DNA from: Magnetospirillum sp. 64-120
GTDB taxonomy: Bacteria; Pseudomonadota; Alphaproteobacteria; Rhodospirillales; Magnetospirillaceae
DNA length: 64,000 nt
Assembly: GCA_001898825.1 (NCBI GenBank)
Contig: MKVK01000008.1
Location: 11,008 to 75,007, forward strand
Reading direction: 5' to 3'
The first letter of the stretch is position 1. Each line of letters starts with the position of its first letter. Shown piece after piece: positions 17,644 through 26,256 of the stretch. The position numbers were made by a program, and so were the translations under genes. The notes under the pieces are model-generated. The model was given only the letters and a program-made list of their open reading frames with translations. It did no database searches and had not been told where the DNA came from.

Positions 17644-18135
17644 ATGATGGCCGGTTCGCACATCGCCGTGGGGGCGGCGCTGTGGGCGGTGACCGCACGG
17701 GCCGCCGGTCTGGAAGCGGCCGAGCCCCAGGCCCTGGGAGCCGCTGCCCTGGGGGCGCTGCTGCCCGACATCGATCACCCGCAATCCTGGGCCGGGCGCA
17801 AGATGCGGGTGATCTCGATCCCGTTGTCGCTGGTGGTTGGCCATCGCGGTGTCACCCATTCCGCCTTGGCCATTCTGGGTTGCCTGGCGCTTTTGGCGGT
17901 GATGGGGGTGGGCTGGCTGGCCGCCCCGGTGGTGGTGGGCTATCTGTCGCATCTATTGGCCGATTCGCTGACGCCGTCCGGCGTCCCGCTTTTGTGGCCC
18001 AACAAGCGCCGCTTCAGCCTTAACCTGTGCCGCACCGGATCGGTGGTGGAAATCGTCCTGGTGATGGCGATCGTCGCCGCCGGCGGCTGGGCCGCCGGCA
18101 TCGACCTGTCGCACCTGCCCAAGCCGCGCCTATAA
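17644..18135 (+). CDS. YdjM-type membrane metal-dependent hydrolase-like protein
   Basis: A 163-residue inner-membrane protein of the DUF457/YdjM class. It has the conserved acidic-His motif LLPDIDHPQSW (about residues 39-49), HRGVTHS (about 67-73) and HLLADSLTPSGVPLLWP, all facing likely metal. The activity is not established; related proteins are annotated as metal-dependent hydrolases, and LexA-regulated YdjM is one. GGAGCAGGCC precedes two adjacent ATG codons; the first is used. Its end overlaps the convergent nitroreductase gene by six bases. Confidence 0.85.
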   Translation: MMAGSHIAVGAALWAVTARAAGLEAAEPQALGAAALGALLPDIDHPQSWAGRKMRVISIPLSLVVGHRGVTHSALAILGCLALLAVMGVGWLAAPVVVGYLSHLLADSLTPSGVPLLWPNKRRFSLNLCRTGSVVEIVLVMAIVAAGGWAAGIDLSHLPKPRL

Positions 18136-18708
18136 GATTTTGCAGCCTTCCTCGAAGGTCAGGCGGGGATTGCGCGGATAGAGCTTCGTTGCGTCACCGT
18201 AACCGATATTGATGAGGAAATTGGCCTTGATCGCGGTGCCGGCGAAAAACGCCTGGTCCACCTGGGCTGCGTCAAAGCCGCTCATGGGGCCGCAATCCAG
18301 TCCCAGGGAGCGCAGGGCCAGGATGAAATAGCCCGCCTGCAGGCTGGAATTGCGGAACGCCGTCGCCTCGATCAGGGGCTGGTTGCCGACGAACCACGAA
18401 CGGGCGTCGGCGTGGGGAAAGGCCTTGGGCAGGTTTTCATAGAATTCCAGGTCCTGGCCGACGATGGCGGTCACCGGCGCCGCCATGGTCTTGTCGACGT
18501 TTCCCGGCGCCAGGGCCGGGCGCAACCTTTCCTTGGCCTGGGCCGAGGCGACGAACACCACCCGCATGGGCTGACAATTGGCCGAGGTCGGACCCAAGGC
18601 GGCGCGGTCCCAGGCTTGGCGCAACAGCGCGGGGTCAACCGCTTTGTCCAGCCAATGGGAATGGGTGCGACCAAAGGTGAACATTTGTTCCAGTAGCAGG
18701 GTGGTCAT
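18130..18708 (-). CDS. RutE-like nitroreductase family protein
   Basis: A 192-residue FMN-dependent reductase of the malonic semialdehyde reductase group (RutE/HadB). Typical blocks are ALGPTSANCQPMRVVFV, KTMAAPVTAIVGQDLEFYE, FPHADARSWF, TAFRNSSLQAGYFI, LGLDCGPMSGFD and NFLINIGYGD. RutE reduces malonic semialdehyde in pyrimidine degradation, but no other rut genes are here, so a general reductase role is equally possible. The ATG at 18708 follows AGGAG. Confidence 0.88.
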   Translation of the reverse strand: MTTLLLEQMFTFGRTHSHWLDKAVDPALLRQAWDRAALGPTSANCQPMRVVFVASAQAKERLRPALAPGNVDKTMAAPVTAIVGQDLEFYENLPKAFPHADARSWFVGNQPLIEATAFRNSSLQAGYFILALRSLGLDCGPMSGFDAAQVDQAFFAGTAIKANFLINIGYGDATKLYPRNPRLTFEEGCKIL

Positions 18709-18788
18709 GGGCCGTCTCCTGTCGTACAACTATTTCCTTATTCACGGACCGGCGAAGTTCCGCCGGGCCTTCAGAGGATCATATCAAG

Positions 18789-19799
18789 GTGCCGCGCTGT
18801 TTGGGGAAAATCGCTGCGTTGCTTGGCTGGCTGGCCCTGACGGGTCCGGCCTGGGCCGCCGATTCCGCCGTGGTGTTCATGTATCATCGCTTCGACGACC
18901 AGCGTTTTCCCACCGCCAACACCCGTCTGGACCAACTGGACGCCCATATCGCCGAACTGAAGACCGGCGGTTACACCGTGTGGCCGCTGCCCCGCATCGT
19001 CGAGACGCTGAAGGCCGGGCGGCCGTTGCCCGACAAGACGGTGGGCCTGTCCATCGACGACGCCTGGAGCACCGTCTATCGCAACGCCTGGCCCAAGCTG
19101 AAGGCCGCCGGATTGCCCTTTACCCTGTTCGTGGTCACCGACGAAACCGATCGCGGCGGCGCCGAATACATGAGCTGGGAGCAGATCCGCGAGATGGTGC
19201 AAAGCGGTTTGGTGACCATCGGCAGCCAGGGTGCCGGCCACCCCCACATGCCGTTGATTTCCCAGGCCAGCGTCGCCGACGATCTGGCCCGCGCCGCCGA
19301 TCGCTTCAAGGCCGAATTGGGAAGCGTGCCCAAGCTGTTCGCCTGGCCGTTCGGGGAAATGAGCCGCGAGGCCGAGCGCGAAGTCCGCGCTGCCGGTTAT
19401 GAAGCGGCCTTCGGCCAGCATTCCGGCCCTGCCTGGTTCGGCACCGATCCGTATTTCCTGCCGCGTTTCGCGCTGAACGAAACCTATGGCGAGATCGAGC
19501 GCTTTCGCTTGGCGGCACGCACCATCGCGTTGCCGGCGGTGGACGTCACCCCGTCCGACCCGAAACTGACGGTCAACCCGCCGCTTTTCGGCTTCACCCT
19601 GGCCCAGGACGTGCCCGGTATCGAACTTTTGGCCTGCTATGCTTCGCACGAGGGTAAGGTGTTGGCCGAAGTGCTGGGGCCGCGGGTCGAAGTACGCATG
19701 CAGAAAGCCATTCCCCAGGGCCGTGGCCGCCTGAACTGCACCATCCCCACCCTGGACGGGCGCTGGCGCTGGTTCGGCTGGCAATTCACGGTGAACTGA
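18789..19799 (+). CDS. secreted polysaccharide deacetylase-like protein, altered metal site
   Basis: A 336-residue exported protein: signal peptide cleaved after GPAWAA, then a NodB-type fold with VVFMYHRFDD, LSIDDAW (in place of TFDDG) and FAWPFGE. In active enzymes the second motif is H-[S/T]-x-x-H. Here it reads SQGAGH: Gln stands where the first metal-binding His is expected, while the second His is kept. The C-terminal about 90 residues are an unassigned beta-rich domain. The GTG start is the only start that keeps the signal peptide. It may be inactive or have altered chemistry. Confidence 0.8.
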   Translation: MPRCLGKIAALLGWLALTGPAWAADSAVVFMYHRFDDQRFPTANTRLDQLDAHIAELKTGGYTVWPLPRIVETLKAGRPLPDKTVGLSIDDAWSTVYRNAWPKLKAAGLPFTLFVVTDETDRGGAEYMSWEQIREMVQSGLVTIGSQGAGHPHMPLISQASVADDLARAADRFKAELGSVPKLFAWPFGEMSREAEREVRAAGYEAAFGQHSGPAWFGTDPYFLPRFALNETYGEIERFRLAARTIALPAVDVTPSDPKLTVNPPLFGFTLAQDVPGIELLACYASHEGKVLAEVLGPRVEVRMQKAIPQGRGRLNCTIPTLDGRWRWFGWQFTVN

Positions 19800-19809
19800 G
19801 CCTGGACGA

Positions 19810-21303
19810 TCAATCGTCTTCGGAAAATTTGTCTAGATCCAGCGATTGCGGTCCGTTGGCATCCTGGCCCGGGGGCGTGACGGTGATTTCCGGCAGGGTC
19901 AAAAGCGACGCCGAACGGGTGGCCGCCAGGGTGCGGAAGGTCACGGTAAAGGGCAGAAGGCCGGCCTCCATGTTGCCGACGAACAGACCGCAGCCCCGGG
20001 AATAACCGGTGCCGGTGGCGAATTCCATGCGATAGGTGCCTTCCGGGATGTTGCCCACCGCCAAATGGTACGTTGCCGGAATGAAATACGAGACCACGGT
20101 GGTCCCGGTGGTGGTCTTCAGCTTGACCACCGCGTCGAAGCGGCCTTCGTTATGGATCATCAGCCGATGCTCGCCGCTGGCGCGACGCATGAGCACTTCG
20201 CCGGGTTCGGGTCGCGCTCCCTTGTTGGCCTCGCACCAATCTTGCTTATGCCGCGCCCCGGTGCCGGCATAAAGACCGCGCCGCGACACCCAGCCGATGA
20301 TCCCCGACGGCGTGCGCACCTGGGCCCATTCGGGATCGGGGGAATCCAGAATCTGCACGGTGGTGAAACGATCCAGCAGGGTCAGGACCGGCGCCCCATC
20401 CAAAGGGGCTTGGCGCAGCTTCAGGTCGGGCATGGCGACGTGGCGGATGTCGCCGACCAAAGCCGGTTGGACCGAGATGCCGGCCGACGTGGCCACCGGT
20501 TGCTCCCACGGCTTGGTCAAGCCAAAGCCCAATAGGCCCAAGGCGGCCGGCAGCACCAACAACGGCAGGCCTTGGGCGGCGAAGACGCCACCTTTCCACG
20601 GTGCCCAGCGGTCGCGCAACTTGCGGGTGGACTCCTGGGTGGCTTGGCGCAGAACCTGGACCTGTCGTTTGTGAACCGACAGGCGGGCGAAACGCGCCGC
20701 CTGGTCGGTCAGCCCGCGCGCCAGGTCGGTCTCTTCCAGATCCAGGAAGGCGCGGGCCTGACGGATCAATAGCCGGGCATTCTGGTGACGCGGCTTGGTG
20801 CCGCCGAACAGATTGCGGAACAGCGCGACGGGGGTCAACAGCACCCCCATGGGCGACCACCACCCCCAGGCCCAGGTCTGGGTGCTGGCCCGGGCGGCGG
20901 CGACGTCGGCGCAGTCCCGGCAAAAAATTCCCTCGTCCCGGATCCAGCGCGACCACACCAGGTAACTTTTTACCTGGTGGAAGATGACGTAGCGCGGTTG
21001 GGCGGTGACCTTGCCGCAGCGGGAGCAGGCGAAGGGCGAAGACGGGTAATCCTCGCCGTCCTCGGTCAGCGGGTGCACACCCGTGGCGTCGTATTCCGCC
21101 CGGCGAAGCACGTCCTGCAACACCTTGTAGGCTTCGACAAGTCGTTGAAATTCAAGGCGAGCCGATTCGGTGGGATTGCGGTCGGGATGGACCTTCTTGA
21201 CCCTGGACCGATAGGCGGCACGGATGGATTCCATGTCGGCGCCGGGCGCCAGACCAAGGATCGCGTAATAGCCTTTGGGGTCCTGGGAAAGGGTCGAATT
21301 CAT
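19810..21303 (-). CDS. membrane J-domain protein with zinc finger and SH3-like domain
   Basis: A 497-residue multidomain protein. Residues about 10-75 form a J domain with an intact HPD (39-41), which stimulates Hsp70 ATPase. A four-cysteine zinc site follows (CSRC at 93-96, FCRDC at 128-131). There is a helical region (170-235), one membrane helix (about 239-261), an SH3-like domain (about 285-345; LKLRQAPLDGAPVLTLL, GIIGWVSRRGLY) and a beta-rich C-terminal domain. With the J domain in the cytoplasm, the SH3-like part would be periplasmic. The whole-protein family is not one I recognise. Start chosen at ATG 21303; an upstream TTG at 21339 is possible. Confidence 0.8.
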   Translation of the reverse strand: MNSTLSQDPKGYYAILGLAPGADMESIRAAYRSRVKKVHPDRNPTESARLEFQRLVEAYKVLQDVLRRAEYDATGVHPLTEDGEDYPSSPFACSRCGKVTAQPRYVIFHQVKSYLVWSRWIRDEGIFCRDCADVAAARASTQTWAWGWWSPMGVLLTPVALFRNLFGGTKPRHQNARLLIRQARAFLDLEETDLARGLTDQAARFARLSVHKRQVQVLRQATQESTRKLRDRWAPWKGGVFAAQGLPLLVLPAALGLLGFGLTKPWEQPVATSAGISVQPALVGDIRHVAMPDLKLRQAPLDGAPVLTLLDRFTTVQILDSPDPEWAQVRTPSGIIGWVSRRGLYAGTGARHKQDWCEANKGARPEPGEVLMRRASGEHRLMIHNEGRFDAVVKLKTTTGTTVVSYFIPATYHLAVGNIPEGTYRMEFATGTGYSRGCGLFVGNMEAGLLPFTVTFRTLAATRSASLLTLPEITVTPPGQDANGPQSLDLDKFSEDD

Positions 21304-21366
21304 CGCTTTGGTCTTGGACGTTGCGCGAAAGCCCTGCAATCGCCATGCCGGGCCCTGTGCGCAAAC

Positions 21367-21849
21367 TTAGCGATGATTGAGTTCGTCCGCCACCCGGGTC
21401 AAGGATTGGATGATCCGCCCACGGCTGTCGGCGTCGGCACCGCCATGACGGATCAGGAACTGCTCGAGATCCTGACCCGATTGACGGCCGAACAGATGCC
21501 CGTCGCGCACCAAAACCCAATCACGCAAGACTTGGGCGGCACTGTCGTGGCAGCCATCGCAATGGGCTTGGAATTCCGGTGTCGTCTGGACCTGGGCGGT
21601 CAACATCGCCCGCAGGGCAGCGATCTGGGGGGCGCTATAGCCACCATTGTGGACAACCAGATATTCGGCCACCGGACGGCCGCTGGCCTTGCCCATCAAC
21701 TGGTCGTTTCGTATTTCTAACGATGATCTGGCGAAATCCCCGGCATGGCCGTGGCAGGCTCCGCATTGCCCATCCCACAAGGCGTGCAGGTCTTCGGCGG
21801 CCGCCGGCCCGGCCAGCATTACCAACAGCAGGACGCAACGCCCGATCAT
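21367..21849 (-). CDS. exported c-type cytochrome with two heme motifs
   Basis: A 160-residue protein with a signal peptide (ending PAAAE) and two CXXCH heme sites, CGACH (about residue 30) and CDGCH (about 98). It is probably a small diheme periplasmic cytochrome. It overlaps the upstream cytochrome gene by four bases, so the two are co-translated and may work as partners. Maturation would need the ccm system present at 7.3-13.9 kb. The electron donor and acceptor are unknown. Confidence 0.85.
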   Translation of the reverse strand: MIGRCVLLLVMLAGPAAAEDLHALWDGQCGACHGHAGDFARSSLEIRNDQLMGKASGRPVAEYLVVHNGGYSAPQIAALRAMLTAQVQTTPEFQAHCDGCHDSAAQVLRDWVLVRDGHLFGRQSGQDLEQFLIRHGGADADSRGRIIQSLTRVADELNHR

Positions 21850-22268
21850 GGCTGCATGCCACGCCGCTGGTCGGCCGGCGGCAATTGGGATTGGGCGAAG
21901 GTGTCGAACATCCAATTGGCGACCAGACGCAAATCGTCGTCCGTCAGTTCGGGGAAGCTGTCGCCGATGGCCGGCATCAGGCCGAAACGGCTGACCGCCA
22001 TGGCGTCGACCGCTTTGGCTTCGGCGGGGGCCTTGATGAAATCCACGACGCGGGCGACGAAGGCGGCACGCTGGCCACCGACGGCATCGCGGACATGCAC
22101 CGCCATCATGTCCATGGGTGGCGCCACCATTTCATCGCGCCGCGCTGGATCGCGATGCTTGAAATGGCAGGTGGCGCAGGCCGCGTCGAACACGGCCTGA
22201 CCATCCTTGGCCCATCCCGTCACGGGCAGACCGGCCAGCAGCACAAGGATCAGGAAAGCAGCTTTCAT
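21846..22268 (-). CDS. exported monoheme c-type cytochrome
   Basis: A 140-residue protein with a signal peptide ending VTGWAK, one heme site CATCH (about residues 31-35) and a likely axial Met in SRFGLMPAIG. A terminal helix (LTDDDLRLVANWMFDTF) is typical of class I cytochromes. It is the first gene of a pair with the diheme cytochrome downstream. The redox partner is not evident from neighbours. Confidence 0.87.
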   Translation of the reverse strand: MKAAFLILVLLAGLPVTGWAKDGQAVFDAACATCHFKHRDPARRDEMVAPPMDMMAVHVRDAVGGQRAAFVARVVDFIKAPAEAKAVDAMAVSRFGLMPAIGDSFPELTDDDLRLVANWMFDTFAQSQLPPADQRRGMQP

Positions 22269-22350
22269 GACGTCACCTCGGCATTTGCGGCCAGTCTGAG
22301 CCGTGTCTGCCGCCGTCACCGTGACGGCAGGCAAGGACAGGCGCCCACCC

Positions 22351-22710
22351 TTATTCAGCCGCCTTGTCGGCCACGTGCTGGTCATAGGCTTCCACCGCCA
22401 GACCGCCATACATCAGGGACGGCCCGCCGCCCATGTAGACGGCCATGCCGATCACTTCCATCAATTCCTCACGCGTGGTGCCCAGATCACGGGCGGTGCG
22501 GGTGTGGAAGGTGATGCAGCCGTCGCAGCGCGCCGCGATGGCGATGCCCAGCGCCACCAGTTCCTTGGTCTTGGCATCCAGGGCGCCGTCGGCGCAGGCG
22601 GCCTTGGCCATGGCCGAGAATCCCTTCATCACTTCCGGGATGCCGCCACGCACCTGACCGACCAGGGCCGACAAATCCTTGGCCAGATCGGGCCAGTTCT
22701 GGGTGCTCAT
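22351..22710 (-). CDS. AhpD/carboxymuconolactone decarboxylase family protein
   Basis: A 119-residue protein with the family active-site motif: E in AKTKELVALGIAIA, then CDGCITFHTR (Cys-x2-Cys with a following His). This is the peroxidase-like AhpD arrangement. Many such proteins act in thiol-based peroxide defence. It is followed after about 80 bases by the cytochrome pair and may share a transcript. GGAG lies 10 bases before the ATG. Confidence 0.9.
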   Translation of the reverse strand: MSTQNWPDLAKDLSALVGQVRGGIPEVMKGFSAMAKAACADGALDAKTKELVALGIAIAARCDGCITFHTRTARDLGTTREELMEVIGMAVYMGGGPSLMYGGLAVEAYDQHVADKAAE

Positions 22711-22793
22711 GGGCTGAAACTCCGTTGTTTGATGCGATGGCGCTAATATGATGGTCCAAGAAAGAAAGAGAAATGCCCAACGCGCATGGGCGC

Positions 22794-23234
22794 TCAGCGT
22801 CTTTGGCGGAAGAAGTCGCGCAGGATTGCCGCCGCTTCCACTTCGTGCAATCCGCCCACCACTTCGGGATGGTGATGGCAGGTGGAGCGTTCGAACACCC
22901 GCGCCCCGTGCTCGACCCCCCCGCCCTTGGGGTCGTAGGCGCCGAAATACAGTCGCCGCAGCCGGGCGTGGGCGATGGCGGCGGCACACATGGGGCAGGG
23001 CTCCAGGGTGACGTAAAGATCGCAGTCTTCCAGACGCGGCGATTTCAACAAGGTGCCTGCGGCGCGGATCACCTGGATCTCCGCATGCGCGGTGGGGTCG
23101 GACAGTTCTTCCACCCGGTTGCCGTTGGCGGCGATCACCTTACCGTCCTTCACCAAAACGGCACCCACCGGCACCTCGCCGCGGGCAGCGGCGGCCAGGG
23201 CTTGGTCCAGGGCCTGTTTCATGAAGTCGTCCAT
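22794..23234 (-). CDS. tadA: tRNA-specific adenosine deaminase TadA
   Basis: A 146-residue deaminase with the zinc site HAE (His50, Glu52) and PCPMC (Cys80, Cys83). It converts A34 to inosine in tRNA-Arg(ACG), which is encoded in this same window at 6294-6370. VPVGAVLV and the C-terminal FFRQRR are typical. The frame is open far upstream, but those codons lie inside the divergent gene. Confidence 0.94.
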   Translation of the reverse strand: MDDFMKQALDQALAAAARGEVPVGAVLVKDGKVIAANGNRVEELSDPTAHAEIQVIRAAGTLLKSPRLEDCDLYVTLEPCPMCAAAIAHARLRRLYFGAYDPKGGGVEHGARVFERSTCHHHPEVVGGLHEVEAAAILRDFFRQRR

Positions 23235-23309
23235 GGCCCCACATCTAACACATTGCCGCCACGGGCGCAGGGCACTATGAAAGGACCCGGAAACACGCAA
23301 AGGCATTCC

Positions 23310-24026
23310 ATGCAGCACAGTCCCGTCATCGGCATCACCTTGGACAGCGAGGAACCGGGGGGGTATTCCAAGTTCCCGTGGTACGCGCTGCGCCAGAACT
23401 ACTGCTCGGCGGTTGCCGCTGCCGGGGGGTTGCCGCTGCCCTTGCCCCATCTGCCGGACCTGGCCCAGGCTTATCTGGACCGGATCGACGGCCTGATCGT
23501 CACCGGCGGCGCCTTCGACGTGGACCCGGCGCTGTTCGGTGATTCCACCCGCCACGACACCGTGGTGTTGAAGCGGGACCGCACCCGTTTCGAATGGGCA
23601 ATGATCACGGGCGCGCTGGATCGCGACCTGCCGATCCTGGGCATCTGCGGCGGCCAGCAACTGCTGAACGTGGTTCTGGGCGGCACCCTGATCCAGCACA
23701 TTCCCGACGAAGTGCCCGATTGTCTGGCCCACGAACAGCCCAATCCCCGCGACCAGGCCGGCCACGACGTGGCCGTCGTGCCGGGCAGCCGGCTCGCTGC
23801 CATCACCGGCAGCTTGCGCATTCCGGTCAACAGCGCCCATCATCAGGCGGTCAAGACCGTGGCGCCCGGCTGCGTGGTCAACGCCCGGGCCGATGACGGG
23901 GTGATCGAAGGAATCGAGGAGCCTACGCGGAAATTCTGCATCGGCGTGCAATGGCACCCGGAATTCACCATTTCTCCTGCTGACTCGGCGCTGTACCGCG
24001 CTTTCATCAAGGCCTGCCGTCCATGA
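23310..24026 (+). CDS. class I glutamine amidotransferase, PuuD-like
   Basis: A 238-residue peptidase C26 protein. The triad is visible: Cys113 in GICGGQQ, and His216 and Glu218 in WHPEF. Oxyanion region GLIVTGG. This family hydrolyses gamma-glutamyl amides such as gamma-glutamyl-GABA. No putrescine genes are nearby, so the substrate is open. Start at ATG 23310; an ATG at 23277 would add 11 residues. It overlaps the next gene by four bases. Confidence 0.88.
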   Translation: MQHSPVIGITLDSEEPGGYSKFPWYALRQNYCSAVAAAGGLPLPLPHLPDLAQAYLDRIDGLIVTGGAFDVDPALFGDSTRHDTVVLKRDRTRFEWAMITGALDRDLPILGICGGQQLLNVVLGGTLIQHIPDEVPDCLAHEQPNPRDQAGHDVAVVPGSRLAAITGSLRIPVNSAHHQAVKTVAPGCVVNARADDGVIEGIEEPTRKFCIGVQWHPEFTISPADSALYRAFIKACRP

Positions 24027-24868
24027 GCGAAGAACAAGACAAGACACCCGAAGACAAGGCCCCCGAGGACAAGGAACGTATCGCCAAGCGCCTGGCACGC
24101 GCCGGCATCTGTTCGCGTCGCGACGCCGAAAAGCTGATCGCCCAAGGCAAGGTGGCGGTGAACGGCAAGGTGCTGGACACCCCCGCCTTCCTGGTCGGTC
24201 CCGGCGACCGCATCGTCGTCGATGGCCAACTGGTCCCCGAGGCGGAAAAGGCCAGGGTATGGCGTTATCACAAGCCCGCCGGGCTGGTGACCACCCACCG
24301 CGACCCCCAGGGCCGCGCCACGGTGTTCGAAAAGCTGCCCGAATCCATGCCGCGCGTCATCTCGGTCGGGCGTCTGGATCTGAATTCCGAGGGCCTGCTG
24401 CTGCTGACCAATGACGGCGAGCTGGCCCGCTCCCTGGAACTTCCCGCCGCCGGCTGGGTGCGGCGCTATCGCGTGCGCGTCCACGGCCAGATCGACCCGG
24501 AAACCCTGGTACCGCTGGAAAAGGGTCTGATGGTGGACGGGGTCAAATACGGCCCGATCAAGGCCATCCTGGACCGTCAGCAAGGGTCCAACGCCTGGCT
24601 GACCATCAGCCTGAAGGAAGGCAAGAACCGAGAAATCCGCCGGGTGATGGACCATCTGGGCTGGCCGGTCAGCCGCCTGATCCGCGTGTCCTATGGCCCG
24701 TTCCAGTTGGGCAGCCTGCCCGAAGGCGGGATCGAGGAGGTGCCGGCCAAGATCGTCAAGGACCAGCTGGGCGGCAACAAGCAGGATGGCGGCGGCTGGG
24801 CCAAGACCGCCGAAGACGAACATCCCAAGCTGCCGCACAAGAAACCTCATGCGAATCGTCGGCGGTAA
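24023..24868 (+). CDS. rluB: RsuA/RluB-type rRNA pseudouridine synthase
   Basis: A 281-residue protein: a charged N-terminal extension, an S4 RNA-binding domain (about 20-80; RLARAGICSRRDAEKLI), and the catalytic domain with GRLDLNSEGLLLLTNDG, where Asp is the nucleophile. EGKNREIRRV is also typical. It makes pseudouridine in 23S rRNA if RluB, the closest match in length and motif; RsuA/RluE relatives cannot be fully excluded. It overlaps rsmD by 20 bases. Confidence 0.87.
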   Translation: MSEEQDKTPEDKAPEDKERIAKRLARAGICSRRDAEKLIAQGKVAVNGKVLDTPAFLVGPGDRIVVDGQLVPEAEKARVWRYHKPAGLVTTHRDPQGRATVFEKLPESMPRVISVGRLDLNSEGLLLLTNDGELARSLELPAAGWVRRYRVRVHGQIDPETLVPLEKGLMVDGVKYGPIKAILDRQQGSNAWLTISLKEGKNREIRRVMDHLGWPVSRLIRVSYGPFQLGSLPEGGIEEVPAKIVKDQLGGNKQDGGGWAKTAEDEHPKLPHKKPHANRRR

Positions 24869-25394
24869 GCACAAGGGGCGGGCGCTGAAGGCCCCCGACG
24901 GCCGTGTGGCACGCCCCACCGCCGACCGCGCCCGCGAATCGCTGTTCAACATCCTGGCCCATAGCGAATGGGTCGATCTTGACGGCGCCCATGTGGTGGA
25001 CTGCTTCGCCGGATCGGGCGGTCTGGGGCTGGAAGCCCTGTCGCGCGGCGCCGCGTCCGTCACCTTCGTGGAAAACCATCCGTCGTCCCTGGCCGCCATC
25101 CGCGCCAATCTGGACCTGTTGAAGGAACGGGCCGACATCATCCGCGCCGACGCCACCCGCTTGCCCCCGGCCAAGGCGCAATGCGATCTGGCTCTGGTGG
25201 ACGCGCCTTACCAAAAGGATCTGTCGGCGCCCTGCGTCACCGCCTTGGCAGCAGGAAACTGGCTGCGCGACGGTGCCTTGGTGGTGGTGGAAGTGGCGGC
25301 CAAGGAAGACTTCCTCCCGCCCGCCGGTTTCGAGGTGGTGGACAGCCGCGTCTATGGCGCGGCAAAGTTGATTTTGTTGCTTTACCGCGCTTGA
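24849..25394 (+). CDS. rsmD: 16S rRNA (guanine-966-N2)-methyltransferase RsmD
   Basis: A 181-residue Rossmann-fold methyltransferase. It starts MRIVGGKHKGRALKAP, has RPTADRARESLFNIL, the SAM-binding VVDCFAGSGGLGLEALSRGA, and the catalytic DAPY motif. It methylates G966 of 16S rRNA in the assembled small subunit. It overlaps the pseudouridine synthase gene, forming an rRNA-modification pair. Confidence 0.94.
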   Translation: MRIVGGKHKGRALKAPDGRVARPTADRARESLFNILAHSEWVDLDGAHVVDCFAGSGGLGLEALSRGAASVTFVENHPSSLAAIRANLDLLKERADIIRADATRLPPAKAQCDLALVDAPYQKDLSAPCVTALAAGNWLRDGALVVVEVAAKEDFLPPAGFEVVDSRVYGAAKLILLLYRA

Positions 25395-25458
25395 TTCGCC
25401 TGATCAACGCGCCATATTGGCCGCAACGTGTATTTTTCCCTAGCCACGAGGTAGGACA

Positions 25459-26202
25459 ATGGCCTTCGGTTCCGATCGTAAATACATGACGTCCGCGCAG
25501 GCAGACGCCGCGCAGATCGACGTCGGCCTGCGCCAGTACATGCTGAAGGTGTACAACATGATGGCCCTGGGCCTGGGCCTTACCGGCCTGGTGGCCCTGT
25601 TGGTGGCCAACAACCCGGCCATCTTCAGCCTGTTCTTCCAACGCGGCGCTAGCGGCGCCATCGGCCCCAACCTGCTGGGCTGGGTGGCGCTTTTGGCCCC
25701 GGTGGGCTTGGCCCTGTGGCTGAGCTTCCGCATCCACGCCATGCGGGCGTCCTCGGCGGCGACCATGTTCTATGTCTATGCCGGCCTGATGGGCATCTCG
25801 CTGTCCATGTACCTGCAGATCTATACCGGCGTCAGCGTGGCGCGGACCTTCTTCATCACCGCTTCGGCCTTCGCCGGCCTGTCGCTGTGGGGCTATGTCA
25901 CCAAGAAGGACCTGTCGGGCTTCGGCAGCTTCCTGATCATGGGCCTGTGGGGTTTGATCATCGCCTCGCTGGTGAACATCTTCCTGCAAAGCTCGATGAT
26001 GGACTTCGTCATCTCGGCGGTGGGTGTGCTGCTGTTCGCCGGCCTGACCGCCTATGACACCCAGAAGATCAAGGAAATGTACTTCGAAGCCGATGATGGC
26101 GAGACCGCTTCCAAGAAGGCGATCTTCGGCGCCTTGACCCTGTACCTGGACTTCATCAACCTGTTCATCTACCTGCTGCGCTTCCTGGGCGACCGCCGCT
26201 AA
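25459..26202 (+). CDS. Bax inhibitor-1/YccA family membrane protein
   Basis: A 247-residue protein with seven predicted membrane helices. It has the BI-1 features YMLKVYNMMALGLGLTGL near the N-terminus and the C-terminal DTQKIKEMY followed by GALTLYLDFINLFIYLLRFLG. BI-1 family members act as pH-sensitive calcium leak channels or modulators of membrane proteases (YccA with FtsH). A strong terminator follows. Confidence 0.92.
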   Translation: MAFGSDRKYMTSAQADAAQIDVGLRQYMLKVYNMMALGLGLTGLVALLVANNPAIFSLFFQRGASGAIGPNLLGWVALLAPVGLALWLSFRIHAMRASSAATMFYVYAGLMGISLSMYLQIYTGVSVARTFFITASAFAGLSLWGYVTKKDLSGFGSFLIMGLWGLIIASLVNIFLQSSMMDFVISAVGVLLFAGLTAYDTQKIKEMYFEADDGETASKKAIFGALTLYLDFINLFIYLLRFLGDRR

Positions 26203-26219
26203 GACGCCGCCGAAACAGC

Positions 26220-26255
26220 AAACCCCGCCAAATCGCTTTGGCGGGGTTTTTGTTT
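26220..26255. terminator. bidirectional intrinsic terminator
   Basis: AAACCCCGCCAAA and TTTGGCGGGGTTT form a long stem around TCGC, with TTTTTGTTTG on the plus side and TTTGCTGTTTC on the minus side. It separates convergent BI-1 and nth genes. Confidence 0.92.
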
Positions 26256-26256
26256 G

